Notes under the pieces: generated by a model
The model's database searches: none
Told to the model about the DNA's origin: nothing
Seen by the model: the letters and a program-made list of their open reading frames with translations, nothing else
Part shown: positions 44,968-52,679 of the stretch, in pieces
Numbering within the stretch: the stretch's first letter is position 1
Layout: the number at the start of each line of letters is the position of its first letter
Translations under genes and position numbers: made by a program
Assembly (NCBI RefSeq): GCF_003386865.1
Contig: NZ_QTUA01000001.1
Coordinates: forward strand, 1,240,001 to 1,304,000
Direction: 5' to 3'
Length of the DNA stretch: 64,000 bases
Source: Calidifontibacter indicus
GTDB taxonomy: Bacteria > Actinomycetota > Actinomycetes > Actinomycetales > Dermatophilaceae

Positions 44968-45809
44968 CTTCACCTCCTGACCGGGTCGCCGTCATCGGCG
45001 ACGTCGGTGGCCACGTCGCGGTGCTGCGCGCCGAACTCGTCCGGCTCGGTGCCGATCCCGACACCGGCCGCATCCCCGAAGACCTTGTGATCGTGCAACT
45101 CGGCGACCTCGTGCACCGTGGGCCCGACTCCGCGGCGGTGGTCGATCTGGTCGACGTGATGCTGCGCGGCGGTCAGGGGCGCTGGGTGCAACTCGTCGGC
45201 AATCACGAGGCTCACCACGTCGCCGATCGCGTCTTCGAGTGGCCCGAGGAACTGCCTGCCGCGGCGGCCGACCGGCTACGGGCATGGTGGTCGGACGGCT
45301 CGATGGTGGTCGCGGCCGCGTTCCGTGCGCCGTCCGGTGACTTCCTGGTGACGCACGCGGGGCTCACCGCAGGTTTCTGGCGCAGCGTGCTGGACACCCC
45401 GGTGACCGCCGCGCAGACGGCCGCGCGGTTGAACGCGTGGGCCGGCCGCACCGCTGGCGCGTTGTTCCGCACCGGCTCGATGGTCAACCGAAAGCGGCCC
45501 TCGATCGCTGCGGGACCGCTGTGGGCCGAGGCCGGACGGGAGCTGGTGCCGAGCTGGTTCGAGACCCGGATGCCGTTCAGCCAGGTGCACGGTCACAGCT
45601 CGATCGTCGACTGGGAGACCGGAGAGCTGCGGGGTTCGGCGGCGGTCATCCACATCACCTCGGCCGACCCGCAGACCCGGCACGAGGTGAGCCGCCTGGG
45701 CGGGGGAGCGATCATCGGTGTCGACCCGTGTCACGGGCAGGAGGCGGCACCGGTGAGTGCGGCGTGGGTGTCCGACCGGATCGGCGCGGTCGTCACCCGC
45801 CCCGCGTGA
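44964..45809 (+). CDS. Calcineurin-like metallophosphoesterase
   Basis: 281 residues; the ATG at 44964 overlaps the previous stop (ATGA), though an in-frame ATG at 44943 exists. Metal-site motifs in order: AVIGDVGGH (D-x-H replaced by the GDVGGH form), VIVQLGDLVHRGPDS, LVGNHEAH, THAGLT and VHGHSSI. This is the PPP-like/ApaH group that hydrolyses phosphoproteins or dinucleoside polyphosphates. No signal peptide, so cytosolic. As the last gene of the coupled permease operon it could reverse the modification or degrade the nucleotide made by the DUF294 protein. It ends 2 bp before the convergent marR stop. Confidence 0.88.
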   Translation: MTSPPDRVAVIGDVGGHVAVLRAELVRLGADPDTGRIPEDLVIVQLGDLVHRGPDSAAVVDLVDVMLRGGQGRWVQLVGNHEAHHVADRVFEWPEELPAAAADRLRAWWSDGSMVVAAAFRAPSGDFLVTHAGLTAGFWRSVLDTPVTAAQTAARLNAWAGRTAGALFRTGSMVNRKRPSIAAGPLWAEAGRELVPSWFETRMPFSQVHGHSSIVDWETGELRGSAAVIHITSADPQTRHEVSRLGGGAIIGVDPCHGQEAAPVSAAWVSDRIGAVVTRPA

Positions 45810-45811
45810 CG

Positions 45812-46312
45812 TCAGCCTTCGAGGGTGGTCAGCAGCCGGCGCAGGTTGGCCGCCAGGGCCTGGCGGCCGGCCACGGGCAGGCTCGCCAGCAGCCGCTGTT
45901 CCTGTGCCAACAGGTCTTCGAACGCGGCGTCGACGACCTGTCTCCCGGCGTCCGTGAGCCGCACCAGCACCCCGCGGCGATCGTTCGGCGCCGGACGGCG
46001 CTCGACGAACCCGCGGGCGGCCAACCGGTCGACCCGGTTGGTCATGGTGCCGCTGGTCACCAGGGTCTGCTGGCCGAGCGCGCCCGGTGACAGTTCGTAC
46101 GGCGTGCCGACGCGGCGCAGCGCGGAGAGCACGTCGAACTCCCACGCTTCGAGGTGGTGGGTGGCGAAGGCGCTCGAGCGGGTCTGGTCGAGGCGGCGGG
46201 CCAGCCGGGTGATGCGCGAGAGCACCAGCAGGGGGTCGACGTCGAGGTCGGGTCGCTCGCGACGCCAGGCGTCGACGATCAGGTCGACCTCGTCGGTGCG
46301 CTCCTCGGCCAT
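45812..46312 (-). CDS. MarR-family transcriptional regulator
   Basis: 166 residues; ATG 46312-46310. Winged helix-turn-helix at about 55-130: LEAWEFDVLSALRRVGTPYELSPGALGQQTLVTSGTMTNRVDRLAARGFVERRPAPNDRRGVLVRLTDAG, with the recognition helix TSGTMTNRVDRL and the DRR wing. Flanking helices make the dimer. A perfect palindrome 25 bp upstream, before the divergent methyltransferase gene, is the expected operator; the regulator probably represses both directions. Ligand unknown; no redox Cys is present. Confidence 0.93.
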   Translation of the reverse strand: MAEERTDEVDLIVDAWRRERPDLDVDPLLVLSRITRLARRLDQTRSSAFATHHLEAWEFDVLSALRRVGTPYELSPGALGQQTLVTSGTMTNRVDRLAARGFVERRPAPNDRRGVLVRLTDAGRQVVDAAFEDLLAQEQRLLASLPVAGRQALAANLRRLLTTLEG

Positions 46313-46337
46313 GTCGACAACTCTACTCGATGTGAAG

Positions 46338-46355
46338 TATCTTGATGTCAAGATA
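46338..46355. promoter_or_regulatory. Perfect MarR-type operator
   Basis: TATCTTGATGTCAAGATA: 8-bp perfect arms with a 2-bp centre, in the 60-bp gap between marR and the methyltransferase gene. Its sequence is close to known MarR-family sites built on TTGA...TCAA. It ends 17 bp before the methyltransferase ATG, where bound protein would block transcription. Confidence 0.8.
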
Positions 46356-46372
46356 AATGCGAAGGGGTCGGA

Positions 46373-47164
46373 ATGCGCTGGGATGCCAAGCAGTACGAGA
46401 AGTTCGACAATCACCGCACCAGGCCGTTCGGCGACCTGCTGAACCGCGTGCCACTCCAGGCGCCGACCCGCATCGTCGACCTCGGGTGCGGCAACGGCCT
46501 CGCCACGCTGTCGATGCTCGACCGCTGGCCGGCCGCGCGGATCACCGGGGTCGATTCCAGCGAGCCGATGCTCGCCGCCGCCCGCGACCACGACACCGAC
46601 GGCCGGGTTGAATGGGTCAATCAGGATGTCTCGCAATGGGTTCCGACGGCCGAGGTCGACCTGGTCGTCACGAACGCCACGCTGCAATGGGTGCCCGGCC
46701 ACGAGGCGATGATCGAGCGCTGGATGGACGCCTTGCCGGTCGGGGGAGCCTTCGCGATGCAGGTGCCCGGCAACTTCACCGCCGAGTCCCACCGCATCAT
46801 TCGCGAAGTCGTGCACGAACACCCGCGCGCCTCCGTCCTAGTGCCATTGCTGCGGCACGACCCGGTGCTCAGCCCACAGGGCTACGCCGACCTGCTCGCC
46901 GGCCGGTGCGGCCACGTCGACGCGTGGGAGACGACGTACGTGCAGATCCTCGATCCAGAAGGGGCGCAACAGAACCCGGTGCTCGAGTGGGTGAAGGGCA
47001 CCGCCCTGCGGCCGATTCTCGACCGGCTCGAACCCGACGAGATCGACCCCTTCCTCGGCGGGTTGGGCGCCCGCCTCGCGGAGGCTTACCCCCGGCGTCC
47101 GTACGGCGTCCAGTTCCCGTTCCGGCGCATCTTCGCCGACGGTGTGAAGGGAGACCCGCGATGA
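46373..47164 (+). CDS. tam: Trans-aconitate 2-methyltransferase-like SAM methyltransferase
   Basis: 263 residues, GAAGGGG before the ATG. Class I methyltransferase: start MRWDAKQYEKFDNHRTRPFGDLL, SAM loop IVDLGCGNGLATLSML, acidic end of beta 2 GVDSSEPMLAAAR, NQDVSQW, NATLQWVPGHEAMI and AFAMQVPGNFTAESH, the last two being typical of Tam, which methylates trans-aconitate formed by spontaneous isomerisation of cis-aconitate. The C-terminal RRPYGVQFPFRRIFADG block supports the family. It overlaps the VOC gene by 4 nt and starts behind a MarR operator, so it is probably regulated in this strain. Confidence 0.88.
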   Translation: MRWDAKQYEKFDNHRTRPFGDLLNRVPLQAPTRIVDLGCGNGLATLSMLDRWPAARITGVDSSEPMLAAARDHDTDGRVEWVNQDVSQWVPTAEVDLVVTNATLQWVPGHEAMIERWMDALPVGGAFAMQVPGNFTAESHRIIREVVHEHPRASVLVPLLRHDPVLSPQGYADLLAGRCGHVDAWETTYVQILDPEGAQQNPVLEWVKGTALRPILDRLEPDEIDPFLGGLGARLAEAYPRRPYGVQFPFRRIFADGVKGDPR

Positions 47165-47520
47165 CAGTGCTCGGTCTGCACCACGTCCAGATCGCTTGTC
47201 CCGCAGGGGCGGAGGACGATCTGCGGGCGTTCTACGGCGGGCTGCTCGGACTGCCGGAGATCCCGAAGCCGCCGGCGCTCGCGGTGCGTGGGGGAGTGTG
47301 GTTCCGAGTCGGCCCGCAGGAACTGCACTGCGGCGTCGAAGCAGGGTTCGCCCCCGCGAAGAAGGCCCACCCGTGCCTCCTGGTCGACGACCTCGAAGCG
47401 ATCGCCGATCGAGTGCGCACCGCCGGCGGCGAGGTGCGACCCGACGAGAACATCCCGGGCGTGCGCCGATTCCACACCGACGATCCGTGCGGCAACCGCA
47501 TCGAGATTCAGCAGGCCTGA
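47161..47520 (+). CDS. VOC-family (glyoxalase/dioxygenase-like) protein
   Basis: 119 residues, ATG in an ATGA overlap with tam. A single vicinal-oxygen-chelate domain: LGLHHVQIACPAGAEDDLRAFYGGLLGLPEIPKPPAL, VWFRVGPQELHCGVE, HPCLLVDDLEAIADRVRTAGGEVRPD and RFHTDDPCGNRIEIQQ. His6/His7, His51-region and the C-terminal Glu are the usual metal-ligand positions. VOC proteins include lactoylglutathione lyases, dioxygenases and resistance proteins; this small one cannot be assigned. Part of the tam operon under the same MarR operator. Confidence 0.88.
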   Translation: MTVLGLHHVQIACPAGAEDDLRAFYGGLLGLPEIPKPPALAVRGGVWFRVGPQELHCGVEAGFAPAKKAHPCLLVDDLEAIADRVRTAGGEVRPDENIPGVRRFHTDDPCGNRIEIQQA

Positions 47521-47562
47521 CACCGTCGGATACCCTGGACGCCGCGCTCGAACCGAGCGCAT

Positions 47563-47644
47563 TCCCCGGTTGCTCTGCTGGCAGGGGCCGCCTGACTTTG
47601 AATCAGGATTAGCGACGAAGGTTCGATTCCTTCCCGGGGAGCCA
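47563..47644 (+). tRNA. Non-canonical tRNA-Gln(UUG)-like gene
   Basis: Acceptor TCCCCGG/CCGGGGA, T-arm GAAGG-TTCGATT-CCTTC, anticodon stem CCTGA/TCAGG with loop CTTTGAA (anticodon TTG) and an encoded CCA after discriminator G are all intact. Departures from a standard tRNA: position 14 is not A, the D-stem GCTC/GGGC uses a T-G pair, two nucleotides separate D- and anticodon stems, and the variable loop is 9 nt (ATTAGCGAC). It is therefore a tRNA-like gene that may be an additional, divergent tRNA-Gln rather than the housekeeping one. Confidence 0.7.
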
Positions 47645-47731
47645 CAAGGGCCGGACCGCTCATGGAGCCGGCCGGGTCCAAACGCGCGCATCTGCCCGCC
47701 GGACGGCTCGCGCGATCACCTCCCGGCGACC

Positions 47732-48566
47732 TCAGACCGCGACGAGCCGAGCGTTGCGCCGGTCGTACGCCCAGCCCGGTCCGCGCAGCAGGTACGACCA
47801 ACGGTCGCCCCAGGTGTCAGCGCTCGCGACGTCCTTGAACATCTCGACCCATTCGTGGCTCGCGATGCGCACCGGGTTGAAGGTGTCGATGTTCGTCGTC
47901 AGGCCGTAGACCGGCTGGGCGTCCTCGGCCTCGAAGGTGCCGAACAGCTTGTCCCAGACGATGAGGATGCTGCCGTGGTTGCGGTCGAGGTACTCGCTGT
48001 TGGTGCCGTGGTGCACCCGGTGGTGCGACGGCGTGTTGAGCACCCGCTCGAGGCTGCCGATCGACCGCACCGCCTCGGTGTGGATCCAGAACTGGTAGAT
48101 CAGGTTGATCGCGCGGGCGTCCATGATGTGCTTCGGGCGCACCCCGATCAGTGCGAGCAGGCTGTACGGCACGTAGAGGGTGATCGTCTCGCCCCACGGT
48201 TGTCGCAGCGCCGTCGACAGGTTGTAACGCTCGCTCGAGTGATGCACCGAGTGCATCGCCCACATCCACCGCACCTCGTGGTCAAGGCGGTGGTTCCAGT
48301 AGTAGATGAAGTCCCAGCCGAGCACCGCGAGCGCCGCGACCGCGGCTGCGTCGCCGAGATCGAAAGGCGTTGCGCCGAAGAGCTTTTCGCCCGCTGTCCG
48401 GGCGCCCCACTCGGTCGCGACGACCAGCGCCGTCGAGGCGACGGCCGTCGCGGCGACCGCCCCGGTGATGCGGTGCAGCACCGGCCCGCGTGCCCGGTGC
48501 GACCGGGTGCTTGCGCTGCCAGACGTACTCCGCCGCCATCGCGCCGACGAACGCGGGAATGGCCAT
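47732..48566 (-). pseudogene. Sterol desaturase/fatty acid hydroxylase-like gene with a frameshift
   Basis: The main frame (residues from LHRITGAVAATAVAS to the stop at 47732) carries the di-iron histidine clusters of the family: HRLDHEVRWMWAMHSVHHSSERYN and TPSHHRVHHG, between membrane helices, plus the late NPVRIASHEWVEMF. The natural start is in another frame: ATG 48566-48564 gives MAIPAFVGAMAAEYVWQRKHP, a good first helix, then loses homology about 25 codons in. Joining the two needs a one-base change near 48500 in a CCCGG run, giving HP-SHRARGPVLHRIT. So this is either a recent frameshift or a base error; without it the protein would be a ~275-residue integral-membrane hydroxylase. Confidence 0.75.
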
Positions 48567-48667
48567 GACGGTCAGGTCGAGTTTTATCGATTCCCTTGCT
48601 GCGAGGGCGTGCCGGTGCGGGTTCGAGGGTGCCCTCCGGTTACCGGCGAGTCAAGGGTGTGGTGCGT

Positions 48668-49525
48668 TCACCATGGCAGGCAGGTGAGCTCGCTGTAGAG
48701 GTAGTCGATGTTGTCGGCGTCGAGGCTGTCGCTGCGGAACATTTTCGGACGCGGGTTGCTCAGAAGAGTCGCCCCGGTCGGCTGACCGCCGGCGATGCGG
48801 GTTTCCACCAGCGTCGCAACCGCTGCGTGGTGCAGCAGCAGATGGTTGCCGAGCGGTCGCACCGCGCGCCGGAACAAATCGGGATTGCCGACGTGGAGAA
48901 CCGTCGCGAAGGCGCGCACCCGTTTGCGGGTGTCCTTGCGGAACATGACGTAACACGACTCGCGGCCGGCGGTGATCAACAGATGGTTGGCGGCGGCGGC
49001 CGTGCGATGGTCGTCGTAGATCTGCCGATCGGCACCGGTGAGCGACGCAGCCAACTCCTCGGCATCGGCACTGACTCGCACGCTGCCGTGTGCTGTCGGC
49101 CAAGGCGTAGCGGGCACGATCGCAGTGGTGGTGTCGAGGTCGACGAACTTCAGCTTGCGGTTCAGGGCCACGACGTTGCCACTGGGGGACAGGTCGGTGA
49201 AGTGGTAGCCACGCTGTCGGAGCAGAGCAAGCGGGAGTTTCACGCCTTGGGCCCGGTGCTCGTCGAGCACGCACCAAGCACCGAGGTTGCAGAACCGTTC
49301 GGTGCGCCCGTCGATCGTGCGGTCCGAGTAGAAAGCCAGGTTTGCGCCGACGACCTGGCCGTCGGCGGCCAGGAAGAAGCCGTGGTTCGGTGCATCGTCT
49401 GCCCATCGCATCCGCATCGCCCGGGTCCATGCCGCCACGGGCACGCGCGTGTTGAGGTTTTCGTGCAGGAACTGTGCGACCGCAGGCATATCGGCGTCCG
49501 TGATCGGAGCCAGCTCGACCGCCAC
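48668..49525 (-). CDS. GNAT-like acetyltransferase domain protein
   Basis: 285 residues from a GTG at 49525-49523 with GGGGGA upstream; the frame opens 36 nt earlier without support. The N-terminal half resembles a GNAT fold: LAPITDADMPAVAQFLHENLN, HGFFLAADGQVVGANLAFYSD and LGAWCVLDEHRAQGVKLPLALLRQ, where the R-A-Q-G-V stretch sits at the acetyl-CoA loop. The C-terminal half is poorly conserved (LTGADRQIYDDHRTAAAANHLLITAGRESCYVMFRKDTRKR...). I recall similar proteins near polysaccharide genes, but there is no such context here. Function not assigned. Confidence 0.65.
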   Translation of the reverse strand: MAVELAPITDADMPAVAQFLHENLNTRVPVAAWTRAMRMRWADDAPNHGFFLAADGQVVGANLAFYSDRTIDGRTERFCNLGAWCVLDEHRAQGVKLPLALLRQRGYHFTDLSPSGNVVALNRKLKFVDLDTTTAIVPATPWPTAHGSVRVSADAEELAASLTGADRQIYDDHRTAAAANHLLITAGRESCYVMFRKDTRKRVRAFATVLHVGNPDLFRRAVRPLGNHLLLHHAAVATLVETRIAGGQPTGATLLSNPRPKMFRSDSLDADNIDYLYSELTCLPW

Positions 49526-49666
49526 CTGTGTCCCCCTTCGTCGGCGCACCGTCCGTCTCACGAGGCTAGGGCAGCGCGTTCACCGGCGCCGGCGGTCTGC
49601 CGAAATCACCCCCACAGTGGACCGCCGTTCATCCGGCCGTTGCCGGGCCTCGTGCAGACTGGCCCG

Positions 49667-50809
49667 GTGACAACCGACACCGGCACCGGAACCAGTGGAC
49701 GGCGGCTACCGAGCGGGGCGCTGCCACGAATGATCCTGCTGCTCGCGGGTCTTGCGTTCGGCTGGATCGCGGTCAGCGGGATGAAGGAACTCTCGAGCAT
49801 CATCGGCCCGATCTTCCTGGCGCTCAACCTGATCGTCGTTGCCTACCCGATCAAGACGGCGCTGGTGCGACGCGGCATGCCGCAATGGGTCGGTGCGCTG
49901 CTGGCGACGTTGGCCGTCTTGGTCGCGCTGATCCTCTTCTTCTGGTCGATCGTCTGGGCGGTCACCTCGCTGGTCAACGAACTTCCGCACTACGGCTCGA
50001 AGTTCGACCAACTGCAGCGCGACGGGTTGAAGTACCTCGAACGGTTCGGGGTCGACCAGAGCACGATCGACGAGCAGTTACGCAGCATCGACTCCGGCAA
50101 GATCATGGGTTGGGTGACGCAGGCGGCGTCGGTGTTGTCGGGGGTCTTCTCGCTGCTCGCGGTGGTCGTCACCATGCTGTTCTTCCTGGCGATGGACTCG
50201 ATGGGCTTCAGCCGCCGGATGGAGATCGCGGGCAAGCACCACTCCGGACTGGTGCGGGCGTTCAACGCCTTCAGTCACGGCGTCCGCAAGTACTGGATCG
50301 TGTCGACGGTGTTCGGTCTCATCGTGGCGGTGCTCGACTACGGCGTGCTGCTCGCGCTGGGCGTGCCGCTGGCGCTCGTGTGGGGGGTGCTCGCCTTCGT
50401 CACCAACTACATCCCGAACATCGGGTTCGTCTTCGGGCTCATCCCACCGGCGCTGATGGCCCTGCTCGACAAGGGTGTGGCGCAGGCGCTGATCGTGGTC
50501 GTCGCCTACTGCGTGCTCAACTTCGTGGTGCAGTCGATCATCCAGCCGAAGGTGGCCGGTGACGCCGTCGGAGTCACCGCCAGCCTGTCGTTCTTCTCGC
50601 TGCTGTTCTGGTCGTGGGCACTCGGCCCGCTCGGGTCGATCCTCGCGCTGCCGGCGACGCTGCTGGTGAAGTCGCTGCTCGTCGACGGCGACCCGGAGTC
50701 GCGGTGGGCCAACGCGTTCATCGCGGCCGACCCGACCACCGCTGAGACCGAGACCGTCGAGTCCTGCGCCGGGTTGGAGGACGAGGCCGACGACCCCGCC
50801 ACCGCCTAG
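49667..50809 (+). CDS. AI-2E/PerM family membrane transporter
   Basis: 380 residues from a GTG at 49667; the same frame is open far upstream but without family sequence. Helices: MILLLAGLAFGWIAVSGMKELSSIIGPIFLALNLIVVAYPI, LLATLAVLVALILFFWSIVWAV, an intervening soluble stretch (~110-160), VFSLLAVVVTMLFFLAMDS, and the conserved C-terminal part VTNYIPNIGFVFGLIPPALMALLDKG and IIQPKVAGDAVGVTASLSFFSLLFWSWALGPLGSILALP. The NYIPNIG and QPKV motifs define the family. Acidic C-tail. Different subgroup from the member at 6.8 kb. Its TAG stop overlaps the convergent merR stop at CTAG. Confidence 0.9.
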   Translation: MTTDTGTGTSGRRLPSGALPRMILLLAGLAFGWIAVSGMKELSSIIGPIFLALNLIVVAYPIKTALVRRGMPQWVGALLATLAVLVALILFFWSIVWAVTSLVNELPHYGSKFDQLQRDGLKYLERFGVDQSTIDEQLRSIDSGKIMGWVTQAASVLSGVFSLLAVVVTMLFFLAMDSMGFSRRMEIAGKHHSGLVRAFNAFSHGVRKYWIVSTVFGLIVAVLDYGVLLALGVPLALVWGVLAFVTNYIPNIGFVFGLIPPALMALLDKGVAQALIVVVAYCVLNFVVQSIIQPKVAGDAVGVTASLSFFSLLFWSWALGPLGSILALPATLLVKSLLVDGDPESRWANAFIAADPTTAETETVESCAGLEDEADDPATA

Positions 50810-51279
50810 GCGTCGTCGTGGTGTCCGGTGTGGCGGTCGATGTGCTGTTCTGCGACCAGCCCACTGCGGAACGACTCGCTCGAGCCGTCCAGCAGGTCAC
50901 TCACCGCGGCCTTGAACCGCGGGCAGGTGCCCACGTCGTGCGCCCGGCAGCGCAGCGCGTGCTCGGCCATCTGTTTCGCGATCGCCATCTCGTGCAGACG
51001 CCGGTCGAGGTCGGCGATGTGTGCCGTGAGCACCTCGTGCCGGCCCGGCGCATCGGCGTCGATCATCACCCGGATCTGTTCCAGGCTCATCCCGGCTGCC
51101 TTGTTCCGCAGGATCACCGCCACCCGCACGACGTCGTCGGCGTCGTAGCGCCGACGTCCGGCACCGTCGCGGGCCGGCTCGAGCAGCTGCATGTCCTCCC
51201 AGTGACGCAGCACATGCGTCTCCAGATCGAACCGTGCGGCGAGTTCACCGATCGACAGGTCGGTCGCACTTGACTTCAT
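50806..51279 (-). CDS. MerR-family transcriptional regulator
   Basis: 157 residues; ATG 51279-51277. The MerR DNA-binding domain is at ~8-75: LSIGELAARFDLETHVLRHWEDMQLLEPARDGAGRRRYDADDVVRVAVILRNKAAGMSLEQIRVMI. The dimerisation helix follows. Two cysteines in the C-terminal part (C111 and C119, in the RCRAHDVGTCP stretch, with H114 between) could bind metal or sense redox state. The gene starts inside a 24-bp palindromic promoter shared with a thioredoxin-reductase-like gene, so it very likely activates that gene in response to redox, metal or thiol stress. Confidence 0.92.
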   Translation of the reverse strand: MKSSATDLSIGELAARFDLETHVLRHWEDMQLLEPARDGAGRRRYDADDVVRVAVILRNKAAGMSLEQIRVMIDADAPGRHEVLTAHIADLDRRLHEMAIAKQMAEHALRCRAHDVGTCPRFKAAVSDLLDGSSESFRSGLVAEQHIDRHTGHHDDA

Positions 51280-51300
51280 GTCGACATGAAGTCACAGGCT
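51270..51300 (+). promoter_or_regulatory. MerR-type promoter with palindrome in the 19-bp spacer
   Basis: TTGACT at 51270-51275 and CAGGCT at 51295-51300 are separated by 19 bp, the elongated spacing typical of MerR-controlled promoters. The spacer is part of a perfect 24-bp palindrome (51271-51294, half-site TGACTTCATGTC). MerR regulators bind such a spacer and untwist it. The transcript would start about 30 bp before the oxidoreductase ATG at 51339. The merR start codon is within the palindrome on the other strand. Confidence 0.82.
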
Positions 51301-51338
51301 GGTCCCAGGAAGCAACCCCGACCTTGAGAGGCACCCTC

Positions 51339-52232
51339 ATGTACCAGCCAGAACACACCCGTCCGGACGTCGTTGTCATCGGCGGTGGACCCGCCGGACT
51401 GCAGGCGACCCTCACCCTCGCGCGGGTGCACCGCCGCGTGCTCATGATCGACTCCGGCAGCTACCGCAACGACCCGACCGATCACATGCACAACGTCGTG
51501 ACCAACGACGGCGTCGCGCCCGCACAGTTCCGGACCGCGGCGCGCGCCGAACTGCAGCAGTACGACACGGTCACTGTCCGCGATGCGGCGGTCACCGCGG
51601 TGGAGCGCAGCGGCGACGGGTTCGTCGTGCGCATCGGCGACGAGCAGATCGAGGCCCGGGGCATCGTGCTCGCCACCGGTGTGGTCGACGAGCTGCCCGC
51701 CACTGCGGGCGTCGCCGAACTGTTCGGCTCCGTGATCGCTCACTGCCCGTTCTGCCACGGCCACGAGTTCGCCGGCGGACGCGTCGGCATCCTCGGTGTC
51801 GCGGGTGCCGGCCACCTGCCGGGCATCGTCGCGCCGTTCGCGGCAGGCATCACGGTGTTCACCGACGGCGAGGAACTCACCGCAGCGGTGCCGGCCGACG
51901 TCGTGGTGCGCACCGAGAAGGTGCTCGAGGTGACTCCGGCCGGCGGTGGGGCAACCGTGCACCTCACTGGCGGTGACACAGTGGAGGTCAAGGGCCTGTT
52001 CGTCACGACGGGGCTACGGCAGCGAGCTCCGTTCGCGCACCAGTTGGGTCTCGCACTCAACCCGTCCGGCTGCGTCGAGGTCGACGTGATGGGTCGCACC
52101 AGCCTGCCCGGCGTGCACGCCGCAGGCGACATGGCCCACCAGTCGGCGCTGCCGATGCCCATGGCGACCGTCACCAACGCGATCGCCGCGGGCGCGAACG
52201 CGGCGGGCGCCGTGGTGGCCCACCTGTCCTGA
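51339..52232 (+). CDS. Thioredoxin-reductase-like NAD(P)/FAD oxidoreductase
   Basis: 297 residues. FAD Rossmann motif VVVIGGGPAGLQATLTLARV at ~11-30, MIDSGSYRN, and the paired Cys motif AHCPFCHGHEF (CxxC, at about 131-134), the position of the redox disulfide in TrxB although the wording CPFC differs from the usual CATC. NAD(P) loop GILGVAGAGHLPG (degenerate GxGxxA), and VHAAGDMAHQSALPMPMATVTNAIAAGANAAG at the FAD-closing end. It may reduce a thioredoxin-like or mycoredoxin partner or a metabolite disulfide such as those of the holomycin/gliotoxin oxidase branch; the substrate is open. MerR-controlled by the promoter just upstream. Confidence 0.9.
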   Translation: MYQPEHTRPDVVVIGGGPAGLQATLTLARVHRRVLMIDSGSYRNDPTDHMHNVVTNDGVAPAQFRTAARAELQQYDTVTVRDAAVTAVERSGDGFVVRIGDEQIEARGIVLATGVVDELPATAGVAELFGSVIAHCPFCHGHEFAGGRVGILGVAGAGHLPGIVAPFAAGITVFTDGEELTAAVPADVVVRTEKVLEVTPAGGGATVHLTGGDTVEVKGLFVTTGLRQRAPFAHQLGLALNPSGCVEVDVMGRTSLPGVHAAGDMAHQSALPMPMATVTNAIAAGANAAGAVVAHLS

Positions 52233-52256
52233 GGCGGTGGTCGGCAGCCGGTCGCC

Positions 52257-52458
52257 TCAACCGCCGAGGAACGCGAGCACCACGCGCACCCGGCGGTTGT
52301 CGTCGGCCGACACCGGCAGGTCGAGCTCGGTGAAGATCGAGTTGGTGTGTTTCACCACGGCCTTCTCGGTGACGAACAGCGCGCCGGCGATCGCGGCGTT
52401 GCTGCGTCCGTCGGCCATCAGTCCGAGCACCTCGCGCTCCGAAGTGCCTGGATCGATG
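52257..52458 (-). pseudogene. C-terminal fragment of a NarL/LuxR-type response regulator
   Basis: The minus strand reads SEREVLGLMADGRSNAAIAGALFVTEKAVVKHTNSIFTELDLPVSADDNRRVRVVLAFLGG and stops, a complete LuxR helix-turn-helix as at the end of response regulators. The receiver domain (about 140 residues) and start are missing: upstream sequence turns abruptly into unrelated DNA near 52458. It was not found as an ORF-length gene and should be inactive. Confidence 0.8.
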
Positions 52459-52466
52459 GTTGATCT

Positions 52467-52679
52467 TTACCTACTGCTGGTGTGGGTCGCATCGCGGGTT
52501 TGGCCCGGTTGACCGGCGGCGGTGTCGAGGGGCTGCACAGACGGTTCGATCGAGGCCGACGGCAGCGCGCTGACCTTCGCCGCCCGGCCGGAGGCGTCGT
52601 CCTGGGGATTGAGATGGCCGTCTCGAATGCTGGTGGCCAATTCCGAGGAAAGGGCGACGAGCCGGGTGGCGAAAACCAT
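52467..52679 (-). CDS. Unrecognised short ORF
   Basis: 70 codons from ATG 52679-52677 to TAA at 52469-52467, beginning MVFATRLVALSSELATSIRDGHLN and ending TRDATHTSSR. Third positions are GC-rich, which favours real or formerly real coding sequence, but the ribosome site is poor and I recognise no family. A second minus frame just upstream (TSQLLRTVVNFGRRKAADTD..., 52650-52775) also looks protein-like, so this may be a frameshifted gene remnant beside the truncated response regulator. Confidence 0.3.
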   Translation of the reverse strand: MVFATRLVALSSELATSIRDGHLNPQDDASGRAAKVSALPSASIEPSVQPLDTAAGQPGQTRDATHTSSR

